Shown piece after piece: positions 8,423 to 17,600 of a stretch of 64,000 nt of DNA. The notes below the pieces were generated by a model, which saw only the letters and a program-made list of their open reading frames with translations, searched no databases and was not told the origin of the DNA. The first letter of the stretch is position 1. Every line of letters starts with the position of its first letter. Source of the DNA: Brasilonema sennae CENA114. Lineage in GTDB: Bacteria; Cyanobacteriota; Cyanobacteriia; Cyanobacteriales; Nostocaceae. Made by a program: the position numbers and the translations under genes. Location: NCBI RefSeq assembly GCF_006968745.1, contig NZ_CP030118.1, positions 6,282,284 through 6,346,283 of the forward strand. Direction: 5' to 3'.

Positions 8423-9502
8423 TCACTGATTTAAGCTTCTTAATAAAATATCTTTAATCGACTTTTCATCCGCTGCTTTTGGACTCACATCACGGGTGAG
8501 TAAATAAATTGTATTCAATAACTGGTCTGTCGCTCGTTCAACATTTTGATTTTTATCTGATTTATTATCTGACAAAAACTCTTTGATTAACTCATTAATT
8601 TTTGCTTCAGCATCTTGAGCAAGGCTTTCCTCATCTTTAAAATGAGCTTTAACAATTGCTTTGAGAGCTTCTTCTTTCGGTTCTGGCATTTCTACTCGTA
8701 CGCATCGCCGTTTAAAAGCTGGCGGAAAATCTCGTTCTCCATTGCTCGTCATCACAATGATAGGGAAAGCATAGCAGCGTACCCAACCCCCTACAATGTC
8801 AACATCAATATCTTGGTCTCGGGTATCTACTTTAAATATACGCTTTTCTTGGTTATTTTCTTGCTTATCTTCCCCTTGAGATTTTGCTCGTCTGACTAAC
8901 TCTGGAATCTGAAACTCTCCCTCCTCAAAAATATTTAATAAATCGTTGGGAAAATTAATATCGCTTTTATCGATTTCGTCAATTAGGAGAACTCTTGGTA
9001 ACAAAGAAGGTAAAAAAGCTGTTCCCAAAGCGCCCAATGTAATATACTTACCAATATCCTGGTCTTCTTTTTGTTGAGCATCTTGGAGTCTGGCGATCGC
9101 ATCATAACGATAAAGACCTTCCTGTAAGGTAGAACGAGCGGTGATTCCCCAAGATAAGACTGGACCTAGGTTTAATTCATAGGCAATCGCATAAGCCAAA
9201 GAAGTTTTACCCGAACCAGGTTTACCCGTCACTAGCAAAGGTCTTCGTAAATAAATAGCAGCGTTAACTGCATTTATAACATCATTGGCGTCACGAGATA
9301 TACGAAAAATTTCACCCCTTCTTTTATTCCTGTCTTTTTCTTGCGCCAAATTCAGGAGTTTTTCCCAGCGTCCATCATTTGGAACATCTTCTTTTTTACT
9401 AAAGCGTCGCCAAGGAGGAGGTTTCAGATGTTCTAATTTCTCTTTCACCTCATCTTCCATTATTTGCTCGCCATTACCATGAAAAAATCGCCAGTCTTCC
9501 AT
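8423..9502 (-). CDS. MoxR-type AAA+ ATPase of the conflict operon
   Basis: This AAA+ ATPase is predicted to remodel or load its vWA partner at the cost of ATP; MoxR proteins act as chaperones with vWA proteins. Walker A is VTGKPGSGKT (residues 91-100) and Walker B is VLLIDEIDKS (171-180). Sensor 1 is IVMTSNGERDFPPAF, followed by KRRCVRVEMPEP. The length of 359 residues is normal. It lies downstream of the VMAP gene and upstream of the vWA/FGE gene on the same strand, the MoxR position expected of a vWA-MoxR-VMAP ternary system. An IS and repeats now separate it from the vWA gene. ATPase motifs are intact, so it is probably active. That it couples sensing to effector release is inferred from family context. 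Confidence 0.88.
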   Translation of the reverse strand: MEDWRFFHGNGEQIMEDEVKEKLEHLKPPPWRRFSKKEDVPNDGRWEKLLNLAQEKDRNKRRGEIFRISRDANDVINAVNAAIYLRRPLLVTGKPGSGKTSLAYAIAYELNLGPVLSWGITARSTLQEGLYRYDAIARLQDAQQKEDQDIGKYITLGALGTAFLPSLLPRVLLIDEIDKSDINFPNDLLNIFEEGEFQIPELVRRAKSQGEDKQENNQEKRIFKVDTRDQDIDVDIVGGWVRCYAFPIIVMTSNGERDFPPAFKRRCVRVEMPEPKEEALKAIVKAHFKDEESLAQDAEAKINELIKEFLSDNKSDKNQNVERATDQLLNTIYLLTRDVSPKAADEKSIKDILLRSLNQ

Positions 9503-9545
9503 ATTTTAAATTTATCTTAAATCTATATGACTGAATCAGTGAACA

Positions 9546-9612
9546 GTAAACAGTGAACAATTGATAACTGGTAACTGGTAACTGGTAACTGGTAACTGGT
9601 AACTGATAACTG
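9546..9612. repeat. STRR heptamer array (GGTAACT type)
   Basis: AACAGTAAACAGTGAACA is followed by about six GGTAACT/GATAACT heptamers. The array fills the gap between the VMAP stop (9619) and the MoxR start (9502), so it lies inside the operon transcript. Confidence 0.9.
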
Positions 9613-9618
9613 TTCATT

Positions 9619-11172
9619 CTACATACCTGTTTCGATAAGCGATTGATTTTGCAGATGAAAAGGTACTCGATTAGGATTATCACATAAAAATCCCAGATGA
9701 TAGCCTAAATAATTTTCTTTGTCTCTTCTCGCATGAGCTTTTTTACGGAGTTTCCATACTGATTCAATTAAGTCACTGAAATCTCCTTGAAAACATTCAA
9801 TATTTAATAGCTCGTCAAATTCTTTCTCTATATTAGGAATATGAGCCGTTCTTGTCCATAAAGCTATTGGGACTCCTCCTCTTAAAACAGCAATAAACAA
9901 CTCCTCTTTATCTAAATCAGATTCAGGAAAACAGCAAGTCATCTTGACTCCTAGCTTTTCTTTGATTTCCAACTCAGCTTGTATTTCATCCCAATTGCAG
10001 TCATCGACTTGAGAGATATGATAAATTTTATTTTGTAAGTCTGTCTGTGAAAGTCTTGTTTTAACCCACTTTGTTAACTGTTCCCATCTTAAAGAGAGTC
10101 GATTGCTATATTCGCCATAATTACTGATAAAGCGGTCAAGAGAACGTACCAAAAATTTGTATTCATTCCCTATTGGTTTTCTGCGGTTGAAGCCAATCGA
10201 TATTTCTTCTAAGTCTAGACTTTTACCTAAAAGTTGTAAAGGTAAAAAGATCTCTACAGTTAAATAATGTTTGTATTGTTTGAGGTGTTCAGTTTTAGCA
10301 ATACTTATAAATTGATGAATATTCTCTGCGATTTCTTCAAAAGAACACTCTAATTTTACTGATTCCTGATTTAAATCAATTTTTATAAGTTTTCCTTTAG
10401 CATCATTCGGTAGATAATCCCGAATCAATTCAGCTTCCAGATAGAACTTTTTAGCACTTTTCGGACTAGGAGAAACTGTAATCAGCAGATAAGATTGAAG
10501 AGTAGCAGATGATTGATCCTCAAAATAAGTTGGCAAAGTGAGATTCAGTTCCTGGGCTATCTTTCCCACCCACTGATTTAATTTATTTTGGTGAGATTCT
10601 CCAACTTCCTTTTCCTTCGACAGACGTTCAGCAAATTCAACAATACTTGGTATACCTTTATCATTCCGAGGACATTTGTTTAAGAGTATAGTCTTTAATA
10701 CACCTAAACTTTCCAGATCTGCTAATTCTGGATAATTACCTAATACATCTTGAGTTTTGGTAAAATTTTCTAGAGTTATACGACAGACTCGACCAAGTAA
10801 ACTCAACTTAATTTCAGACAGTATGAGACATAAATTATTCCATTGTTCGTTTGAAATTTGACTTCTATATAATGAGTCATCAATATGGTCAAAAATAGAT
10901 GAAAATAATTTCTCTTTAATAGCTTTTAATTTCTGATTTTCAGGTTTTTCTGAATGAGCAGCCTCAATGAATTGTTTTAAAAAACCTTCTCTTTCTGCTT
11001 TATTAATCAAGTTATAGACAATTTGTTTATAATTTTTACCCTCCTTGATTTCCTCTAGATTCATATCTAGTTCCAAATCAAGGAGCATCTTTAGATCTCC
11101 TTCATCGGGATAAGCGTTAAGAATAGCTTCTATTAATTCTTTCTGTGAAGATTTCTTTAAATTTATCGTCAT
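9619..11172 (-). CDS. VMAP: EAD1 + vWA-MoxR-associated protein
   Basis: This 517-residue protein is the central component of a vWA-MoxR-VMAP ternary conflict system. Residues 1-85 are an effector-associated domain of the EAD1 type (LIEAILNAY, DLKMLLDLEL, IVYNLINKAEREGFL, PENQKLKAI). The same domain heads the trypsin-like protein two genes upstream, so the two should pair through their EADs. The middle is helical. From about residue 225 the C-terminal VMAP domain is recognisable (YLLITVSPSP, VEIFLPLQLLG, IGFNRRKPIG, LFIAVLRGGVPIALWTRT). The start at 11172 lies one base after the stop of the small membrane gene, indicating translational coupling. The VMAP and EAD1 families are known; that it bridges ATP-driven sensing to the protease effector is inferred. 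Confidence 0.82.
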   Translation of the reverse strand: MTINLKKSSQKELIEAILNAYPDEGDLKMLLDLELDMNLEEIKEGKNYKQIVYNLINKAEREGFLKQFIEAAHSEKPENQKLKAIKEKLFSSIFDHIDDSLYRSQISNEQWNNLCLILSEIKLSLLGRVCRITLENFTKTQDVLGNYPELADLESLGVLKTILLNKCPRNDKGIPSIVEFAERLSKEKEVGESHQNKLNQWVGKIAQELNLTLPTYFEDQSSATLQSYLLITVSPSPKSAKKFYLEAELIRDYLPNDAKGKLIKIDLNQESVKLECSFEEIAENIHQFISIAKTEHLKQYKHYLTVEIFLPLQLLGKSLDLEEISIGFNRRKPIGNEYKFLVRSLDRFISNYGEYSNRLSLRWEQLTKWVKTRLSQTDLQNKIYHISQVDDCNWDEIQAELEIKEKLGVKMTCCFPESDLDKEELFIAVLRGGVPIALWTRTAHIPNIEKEFDELLNIECFQGDFSDLIESVWKLRKKAHARRDKENYLGYHLGFLCDNPNRVPFHLQNQSLIETGM

Positions 11173-11173
11173 T

Positions 11174-11593
11174 TCATTTAACTTTTTCTCCTTCAGGAGG
11201 ATTAAATAAAGGCACTATGAGACTATAAAGAATCAAAACTACCGAACCATAAACAGGACGGTAAAACGCCAATGAAGAAAATCGCTCTCCTAAAGCAAAT
11301 ACCCAAACAATAAATGCCCCTGTAGAAATGAGAACTTGAGTGATGGCTGGTGGCTTTCTAGGTTCTGAAGTTTGCTTGAAAATATAAACAGCAGTTAACC
11401 CAGTAAAAACAATAAATAAAATCCACAATAAACTATTACTGGGAATCTCATTATCGCTGATAAGAAGTCCTTTTACAGCTATCCAACCCACAACAATTTC
11501 CGAGGGAATGTATTTGATGAGCTTATCAAAATAACCATCAATGTTGGAAGAAGTATTTGCCTCTAGTTGTGTTGTAATAATACGTCTCGTCAT
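11174..11593 (-). CDS. Small four-TM membrane protein in the conflict operon
   Basis: I do not recognise the family of this 139-residue protein. Four hydrophobic segments are visible: around residues 28-45 (IPSEIVVGWIAVKGLLI), 53-72 (LLWILFIVFTGLTAVYIF), 84-102 (VLISTGAFIVWVFALG) and 113-130 (GSVVLILYSLIVPLF). The soluble N-terminus starts MTRRIITTQLEAN. It sits between the EAD1-trypsin gene (16-bp gap) and the VMAP gene (1-bp gap), so it is almost certainly co-transcribed. By analogy with other conflict systems a small membrane protein could be a pore-forming effector or a membrane anchor for the complex. The sequence alone does not decide, and it lacks an EAD of its own. Confidence 0.72.
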   Translation of the reverse strand: MTRRIITTQLEANTSSNIDGYFDKLIKYIPSEIVVGWIAVKGLLISDNEIPSNSLLWILFIVFTGLTAVYIFKQTSEPRKPPAITQVLISTGAFIVWVFALGERFSSLAFYRPVYGSVVLILYSLIVPLFNPPEGEKVK

Positions 11594-11609
11594 ATCAGTT
11601 ATTAGTTAT

Positions 11610-12650
11610 CTATCTTTTAAGGTAATCTTTAATTTCCTGATAAATGGCACTAAATAAAATTCCTTCGCGGATAGTACCAAAACTTTTGGCTCGCTGAGCA
11701 TGATGCAAAGCGACTATTTTCCAATCATCATCAAAGCATGGCGCACCACTCGACCCCAAGGCAGTTTTGTTAACATATTGAACTAATCCTCTCTCCTGAT
11801 AAACTCCAGTTATCCCATCACGACTGATAGATATTTTCATTGAGTCCCCTTCGGGATGTTGCAGAAGATGGATTCCCATCCCTTTAACGGGAAGATAATT
11901 CGCATCCCAACAAGCAGGTTTAATATCCTTGGCGTCGAGAAGACGTTTCTCCACTTGCAGCAAAACATAATCAAGTTTGTCGATCGGACTAGAGTGTAGA
12001 ATTGGTTGCTGACTTTCTAATTTAAATACCAGTCCGTCTGTCTCGTTTCCGGAATTTGAACTCAAACAGCCAAAACGCAAAACTGCATTGAGAGCATTGG
12101 TTTGGATATCTTCATTTTCATTCGGCTTGAGAACGTGGTAATTTGTCAGTACAAGATTATCTGCTACTAGAACACCCGTTCCAATTTTGCGCGAGTTTAT
12201 TTCAATCCGACATACAGATGTTATTTGTTCAATGGCTCTCTTCAAAAAGCCAACATCCCAAAAATCTGGTTCAGACTGAAATAAACCTTGAAGTTGTAGT
12301 TCTTCTGTTGGTCCTAGCCAATTAATATCTGGACCCGTATTTGCAGTAATATTTATTGGAATGGGATTAATAAGAAATCTTTGCTGAAATATAGTTTGAT
12401 AAAACTGTTTTAACTCTTGATTCTCTGGGTTTGTATTATACGCAGCGATAATTAGGTAGTCTAACTTACCTCTTGATTCAGCCCATTTAATCAAATTAAA
12501 AATACGTTGAGTCTGATTTGCTCCTTCAGCTATTGCATCTAAATTTTCCTCTAATTCATCATCAAGCATCATTTCTAAATCAGCTTTGCTTCGATAAGCA
12601 CTGAGAATAGCGTCGCGTAATTTCTTACGTTCCGGACCAGTTAGATGCAT
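11610..12650 (-). CDS. EAD1 + trypsin-like serine protease
   Basis: This 346-residue protein is the probable effector of the operon. Residues 1-85 are an EAD1 domain (LRDAILSAY, DLEMMLDDELEENLDAI, RIFNLIKWAESRGKL, PENQELKQF) that aligns along its length with the N-terminus of the VMAP protein. The C-terminal half is a chymotrypsin-fold peptidase: GTGVLVADNLVLTNYHVL carries the catalytic His, DYVLLQVEK a candidate Asp, and TALGSSGAPCF the Ser in a GSSG context. Activation through EAD-EAD contact with VMAP, and cleavage of cell proteins on trigger, follows from what is proposed for these systems and is inference. It is the first gene of the operon; upstream is a 280-bp gap shared with the divergent nnr gene. 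Confidence 0.87.
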   Translation of the reverse strand: MHLTGPERKKLRDAILSAYRSKADLEMMLDDELEENLDAIAEGANQTQRIFNLIKWAESRGKLDYLIIAAYNTNPENQELKQFYQTIFQQRFLINPIPINITANTGPDINWLGPTEELQLQGLFQSEPDFWDVGFLKRAIEQITSVCRIEINSRKIGTGVLVADNLVLTNYHVLKPNENEDIQTNALNAVLRFGCLSSNSGNETDGLVFKLESQQPILHSSPIDKLDYVLLQVEKRLLDAKDIKPACWDANYLPVKGMGIHLLQHPEGDSMKISISRDGITGVYQERGLVQYVNKTALGSSGAPCFDDDWKIVALHHAQRAKSFGTIREGILFSAIYQEIKDYLKR

Positions 12651-12774
12651 AACTTAAGAAGGGATTATTGGCTCTTATTGTTATTAAAAGTACCACATAT
12701 TAATTAGAAAATGGACAGAGGATAACTTAGTATCTTGTACCTGCTAAAATAAATGCCAAAGTTATTATAGATTA

Positions 12775-12855
12775 TTGGACTGAGTTCTCGTCCGCCAAGG
12801 ACTGTAAGTCCCAGGCTCATAGACGAAGTCCATTAAAATGGACTGGAACAGGATA
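12775..12855. repeat. Dispersed palindromic repeat, short copy
   Basis: AAGTCCATTAAAATGGACT (about 12835) is a variant of the AAGTCCGTTAAAACGGACT palindrome at 8240-8258. It lies in the divergent promoter region between the conflict operon and nnr, and may move the effective promoter distance. Confidence 0.6.
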
Positions 12856-12929
12856 AATTTTTTAAATAAATTTAAACACAATATTTAGCATTCATTACTC
12901 AAAACTCAGAACTTTAGGACTCAGGACTA

Positions 12930-14537
12930 ATGAAAGACAGGCAAGAAAAAATTGCACAAGTCATCGTCACCGCACAGCAAATGCACGATATCGAAGAGCG
13001 TATTTTTACAGCGGGAATGCCTGTGGTAGCTTTGATGGAAAAAGTGGCAGGACTTATTGCCCGTCGTATTCAGGATATTTACCTCCTGTCTTGCCAACAA
13101 GAAAACAAAGGGAAAGCTTCTTTATCTCCCTCACTCCCTCCCTCCCGCGTAGGAATTCTCACAGGTCCTGGTCATAATGGTGGTGATGCTTTGGTTGTTG
13201 CCCGAGAGTTATACTTTCGTGGCTATGAAGTCTTGATATATTGCCCTTTCTCTAAACTAAAAGAATTAACTTCGCAACACTTGCAGTATAATAGAAGTCT
13301 GGGTTTACCGTGTTATGACTCGATTGAACCACTGCAAGATTGTGATTTATTGATTGATGGGTTGTTTGGATTTGGCTTAGAAAGAACGCTCACAGATCCA
13401 GTCGCTAGCGCTATCAATCAGCTGAATGAATGGGACAAACCGATTATTAGTATCGATTTACCTTCGGGGTTGCACACAGATACTGGTGAAGTTTTAGGAA
13501 CTGCGGTACGTGCTACGCACACGTTGTGCTTAGGTTTGTGGAAGCAGGGTTTATTGCAAGACCAAGCTCTCGATTATGTCGGTAAAGCTGAGTTAATAGA
13601 TTTTGACATTCCCTTGGCTGATATACAAGTGGTACTGGAAAATTCACCAAGTACTAAACGCATCACAAAAACAACAGCCCTCTCCACTCTGCCTTTACCC
13701 CGTCCGCCAGTTACGCATAAATATAAGGAAGGACATTTGCTGTTGATTTGTGGTTCGCGTCGGTATTCGGGAGGAGCAATCTTAACTGGGTTGGGTGCGC
13801 GAGCAAGTGGTGTCGGTATGCTCTCAATTGCTGTACCAGAATCTCTCAAATCAATCATGGTGGCGCAGTTACCTGAAGCTTTGATTATTGGTTGTCCGGA
13901 AACAGAATCTGGGGCGATAGCCCAACTGCAACTCCCAGCCAAAACAGATTTGAATTCATTTAGTGCGATCGCCTGTGGTCCCGGCTTAACCCGAGATGCC
14001 AGCCCTATCTTACAAGAAGTATTAGATAGCATTAGCCCCTTACTTCTAGATGCTGACGGTTTGAATATCTTGGCTGAAATGGGAACCATCAATACGTTAC
14101 AAAAACGACAAAATAGTACCGTACTAACACCACACACTGGTGAATTCAAGCGATTGTTTCCTGAAATTGCTGATGCTAATCAGCACAGGGTGAAAGCAAC
14201 GCGGGAAGCGGCGGCGCAAAGTGGTGCAGTGGTGTTATTGAAAGGTGCAAGGACTGTTATTGCCAACTCCCAAGGAACCGTCTGGATTAATCCCGAAAGT
14301 ACCCCAGCCTTGGCGCGTGGTGGTAGTGGGGATGTCTTAACTGGGTTGATTGGCGGATTATTGGCGCAAGCTTCTTCTAAAAAGATTTCTGTAGAGGAGA
14401 TTGTTGCAACTGGTGCTTGGTGGCATTCTCAAGCAGCAATTTTAGCAGCACAAGAGCGGACAGAATTGGGAGTAGATGCCCATACTCTGACGAATTATCT
14501 TATTGCTGTTTTGGTATCTACTTCCAATAAAAAATGA
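12930..14537 (+). CDS. nnr: Bifunctional NAD(P)H-hydrate epimerase/dehydratase
   Basis: This enzyme repairs damaged NADH and NADPH. The N-terminal YjeF_N half epimerises S and R forms of NAD(P)HX, and the C-terminal ribokinase-like half dehydrates S-NAD(P)HX with ADP. The N-terminal domain (residues 10-230) shows GILTGPGHNGGDALVVARE, IDGLFGFGL and IISIDLPSGLHTDTGE. The C-terminal domain shows LLICGSRRYSGGA, IACGPGL, LLLDADGLNIL, LTPHTGEFKRLF and LARGGSGDVLTGLIGG, which holds the catalytic and ATP-site signature. At 535 residues it is the usual fused form. It is divergent from the conflict operon and convergent with the NRPS gene. Confidence 0.95.
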   Translation: MKDRQEKIAQVIVTAQQMHDIEERIFTAGMPVVALMEKVAGLIARRIQDIYLLSCQQENKGKASLSPSLPPSRVGILTGPGHNGGDALVVARELYFRGYEVLIYCPFSKLKELTSQHLQYNRSLGLPCYDSIEPLQDCDLLIDGLFGFGLERTLTDPVASAINQLNEWDKPIISIDLPSGLHTDTGEVLGTAVRATHTLCLGLWKQGLLQDQALDYVGKAELIDFDIPLADIQVVLENSPSTKRITKTTALSTLPLPRPPVTHKYKEGHLLLICGSRRYSGGAILTGLGARASGVGMLSIAVPESLKSIMVAQLPEALIIGCPETESGAIAQLQLPAKTDLNSFSAIACGPGLTRDASPILQEVLDSISPLLLDADGLNILAEMGTINTLQKRQNSTVLTPHTGEFKRLFPEIADANQHRVKATREAAAQSGAVVLLKGARTVIANSQGTVWINPESTPALARGGSGDVLTGLIGGLLAQASSKKISVEEIVATGAWWHSQAAILAAQERTELGVDAHTLTNYLIAVLVSTSNKK

Positions 14538-14540
14538 AGA

Positions 14541-14597
14541 ACCTCACCCGCCTGCGGCACCCTCTCCTTATTAAGGAGAGGGTTGGGGTGAGGTAAC
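14541..14597. terminator. Palindromic repeat between convergent genes, possible bidirectional terminator
   Basis: ACCTCACCC pairs with GGGTGAGGT across an inner CTCTCCTTATTAAGGAGAG stem. It is a single copy of the same palindrome family as the tandem array at 2821, and sits exactly between the nnr and NRPS stops. Terminator function is inferred; no clear U-tract follows. Confidence 0.45.
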
Positions 14598-14630
14598 GCA
14601 GAAATTACAAGTAATTAAGCGGACTTGATG

Positions 14631-17600
14631 TTAATTGGTTAATTCCGCAGCCTGCGCCTTTTCTAAGCAAAGCTTCAATTGCTCTGCCAATACTTGTACA
14701 TCGGGTTCATCAAGGAAGGAAAGGTGAGAACCGGGAAGATGATAGACATCTACTCCACCGGTTACCTCGCCCCAACCAAATTGGGGATCATATTTTACAC
14801 CGACAGCATCGTCCCGATTTTTATCGTCAGTCCGAAACACAGCCATTTGACCAGGATATGGTTTGAAGGTATACTGCTCAATAGCTTGGACATTAGCAGC
14901 CATAACATCTAAATGTTCGTCGCCTTCAGGTAAAATTTCCGACTTTTCCAACAAACGCCGATATTTGTCTCGGAGATGGTACGTGCCCCACTCACTCCAG
15001 CCCACAAGCTTTTGTTGTAGGTAGGTAGGTCCTTCTTGTATGATATTATTTATGTGCTCAAAAACTCTGAGTACAAAGGGTAATCGTGTCTCAGTACCTG
15101 GACGAGAAGTATCAAGCATAGCTAGAACACGGACTTTCTCACCTAGAGAGTGGAGTTGCTGTGCCATTTCATAAGCAATGATACCACCCAAGGAATAACC
15201 TCCTAAATAGTAAGGACCATTGGGCTGAATAGTTTGGATTTCTTTAATATAGTGGGCTGCCATGTCTTCAATCCGGGTTAAAGGAGTGTGTTTTCCATCT
15301 AACCCTTGTGGTTGTATTCCATAAACTGGTTGATCCGAACCCAGATGTAATGCTAAAGGACGATAACACAAGATTTCTCCACCTAGAGGATGGATACAGA
15401 AGAAAGGTCGCTTGGAACCATTTGGTTGAATTGGTACCAAGGATGACCAAAGTGTACCGGATTTGTCATCGCCACGTGCCGTTACCAAAACCTGCTCACC
15501 AACTGGTTTTTCTTCTTCAGAATGGAGCATCTCGGCAAGAGCTTCTACTGTACCTGATTGGAAAAGAGTGGATAAGGGAAGTTTTTTGCCGAATTTCTTC
15601 TCTATCTGCGCGAATAAGCGTACTGCTAGTAAGGAATGTCCTCCTAAATCAAAGAAGTTAACCGTAACGCCAACTGGTTGGATACCTAAAATTTCTTCCC
15701 AAATCTGTGCTATTTGGCGTTCTAACTCATTGCGGGGAGCAACAAAGTCTGCTTCTAATTCTTGCTTGACTGACTCGGGTGCTGGAAGGGCGCGGCGGTT
15801 GACTTTGCCGTTAGGAGTGAGGGGTAGAGCTTCTAACAAAAGATAAGCGAATGGTACCATGTATTCAGGTAACCTTTCTCTAAGATAGAGACGCAACTCA
15901 CTAGTTATAGGTACTGAATCTTGATTGGGAACAATGTAGGCTACTAAGCGTTTATCGCCTGGTACAGCTTCATAAGCTATGACTACAGTTTGGAGTATCG
16001 CTGGATGTTGGCTCAGTACAGCCTCTATCTCTCCTAATTCTATGCGGAATCCCCGTACTTTGACTTGGTTATCAATGCGTTCAATGTATTCTATCTTGCC
16101 ATCAGGCAAGTATCGGGCTAAGTCGCCAGTTTTATAGAGACGTGCTTCCTTTGTCTGGGAAAAGGGGTTGGGGATGAATTTAAGATCAGTCAAGTCTGGA
16201 CGGTTGAGGTAGCCTCGCGCAAGTCCGTCACCGCCGATGTGTAGTTCGCCAGAGACGCCAATGGGGACTGGCTGCATATGAGAGTCAAGCAGATAAATTT
16301 GCGTGTTGGCAATTGGACGTCCAATGGGCACTGTAGCATGAGACAGTTGCGTTGCTTTTACTTCTAACAGAGTTGACCAAATAGTTGTCTCAGTAGGACC
16401 GTACATATTCCAAACAACAGCCCCTGTTGCTAATAATTGCCGTGCCAAGTCACTAGATAAAGCCTCACCGCCGGAGAGAATTTTCAACCCAGGAACACCA
16501 GCCCATTCAGCAGTAAGCAACATCCGCCAAGTGGCTGGAGTGGCTTGCATCAATGTAGCACCAGCATCAGCAATGAGTTCACTCAGCAAAGAGCCATCGC
16601 TCGCCACTTCCCTTGTCGCCAATACAATACGTGCACCAGTGATCAGGGGTAAGTACAGTTCCAAGGCAGCAATGTCAAATGATATTGTTGTCACTGCTAG
16701 GAGTACATCCGCCTGTGTTAATCCTGGTTCGCATTGCATGGATGTTAAGAAATTGACTAAAGCACCATGCGGAATTTGTACGCCTTTAGGCTTACCAGTC
16801 GAGCCTGATGTATAGATGACGTATGCCAGATTGTCGGCGGTAGCGCTCGGCGCGGGATTTTCTACACTGTGGGTGGCAATGTTTTCCCAATCTGTATCTA
16901 AACAGATGACTGTTGTGTCTACGGCAACAGCAAGTGATTTTTTAGTATCAGTTAACAACACTGATACCTGAGAATCAGACAAGATGGAATCTACCCGTTC
17001 TTGAGGATATGCCGGATCTAGAGGAACGTATGCTCCACCAGCTTTGAGGATAGCCAAAAGTCCTAGCACCATTTCTATGGAACGCTCTACACAAATTCCC
17101 ACCAAGACATCTGGTTTTACTCCTAGCTGTTTCAAATAATGCGCTAGTTGATTTGCTCGCTCATTGAGCTGCTTGTAAGTAAGTTGCTCCCTGCCAAAAA
17201 CTATAGCTACAGCATCCGGTGTCTTCTCTACCTGAGTCTCAAACAATTGATAGATACACGATTGTTTGGAGTAATTTGCCTGAGTGTTATTCCACTGGAG
17301 CAAAAGTCGTTGTTCTGGAGCAGTTAGTAACGGAAATTCTGAGATGAAACCATTCGGATTAGCAACAATTGCCTCAAGCAATGTTTGGAAATGCCCACTC
17401 ATACGGGTAATTGTCGCATCCTCAAACAGGTCAGTGCTGTATTCCCATAACCCCTGTAATCCCTGTTCTGTTTCCTTCATTGACAAAGTCAAATCAAACT
17501 GGGATGCAAAATTATCCACTTCTATGGAAGAGATGCTGAGTTCTGGCAATTCCAATGTTTGTTTCGGTGTATTCAGGAAAACAAACATGACCTGAAATAT

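Noticed and set aside
13574..14149. 191-residue minus-strand frame
   Set aside because: It is antisense to nnr, which has complete family motifs.
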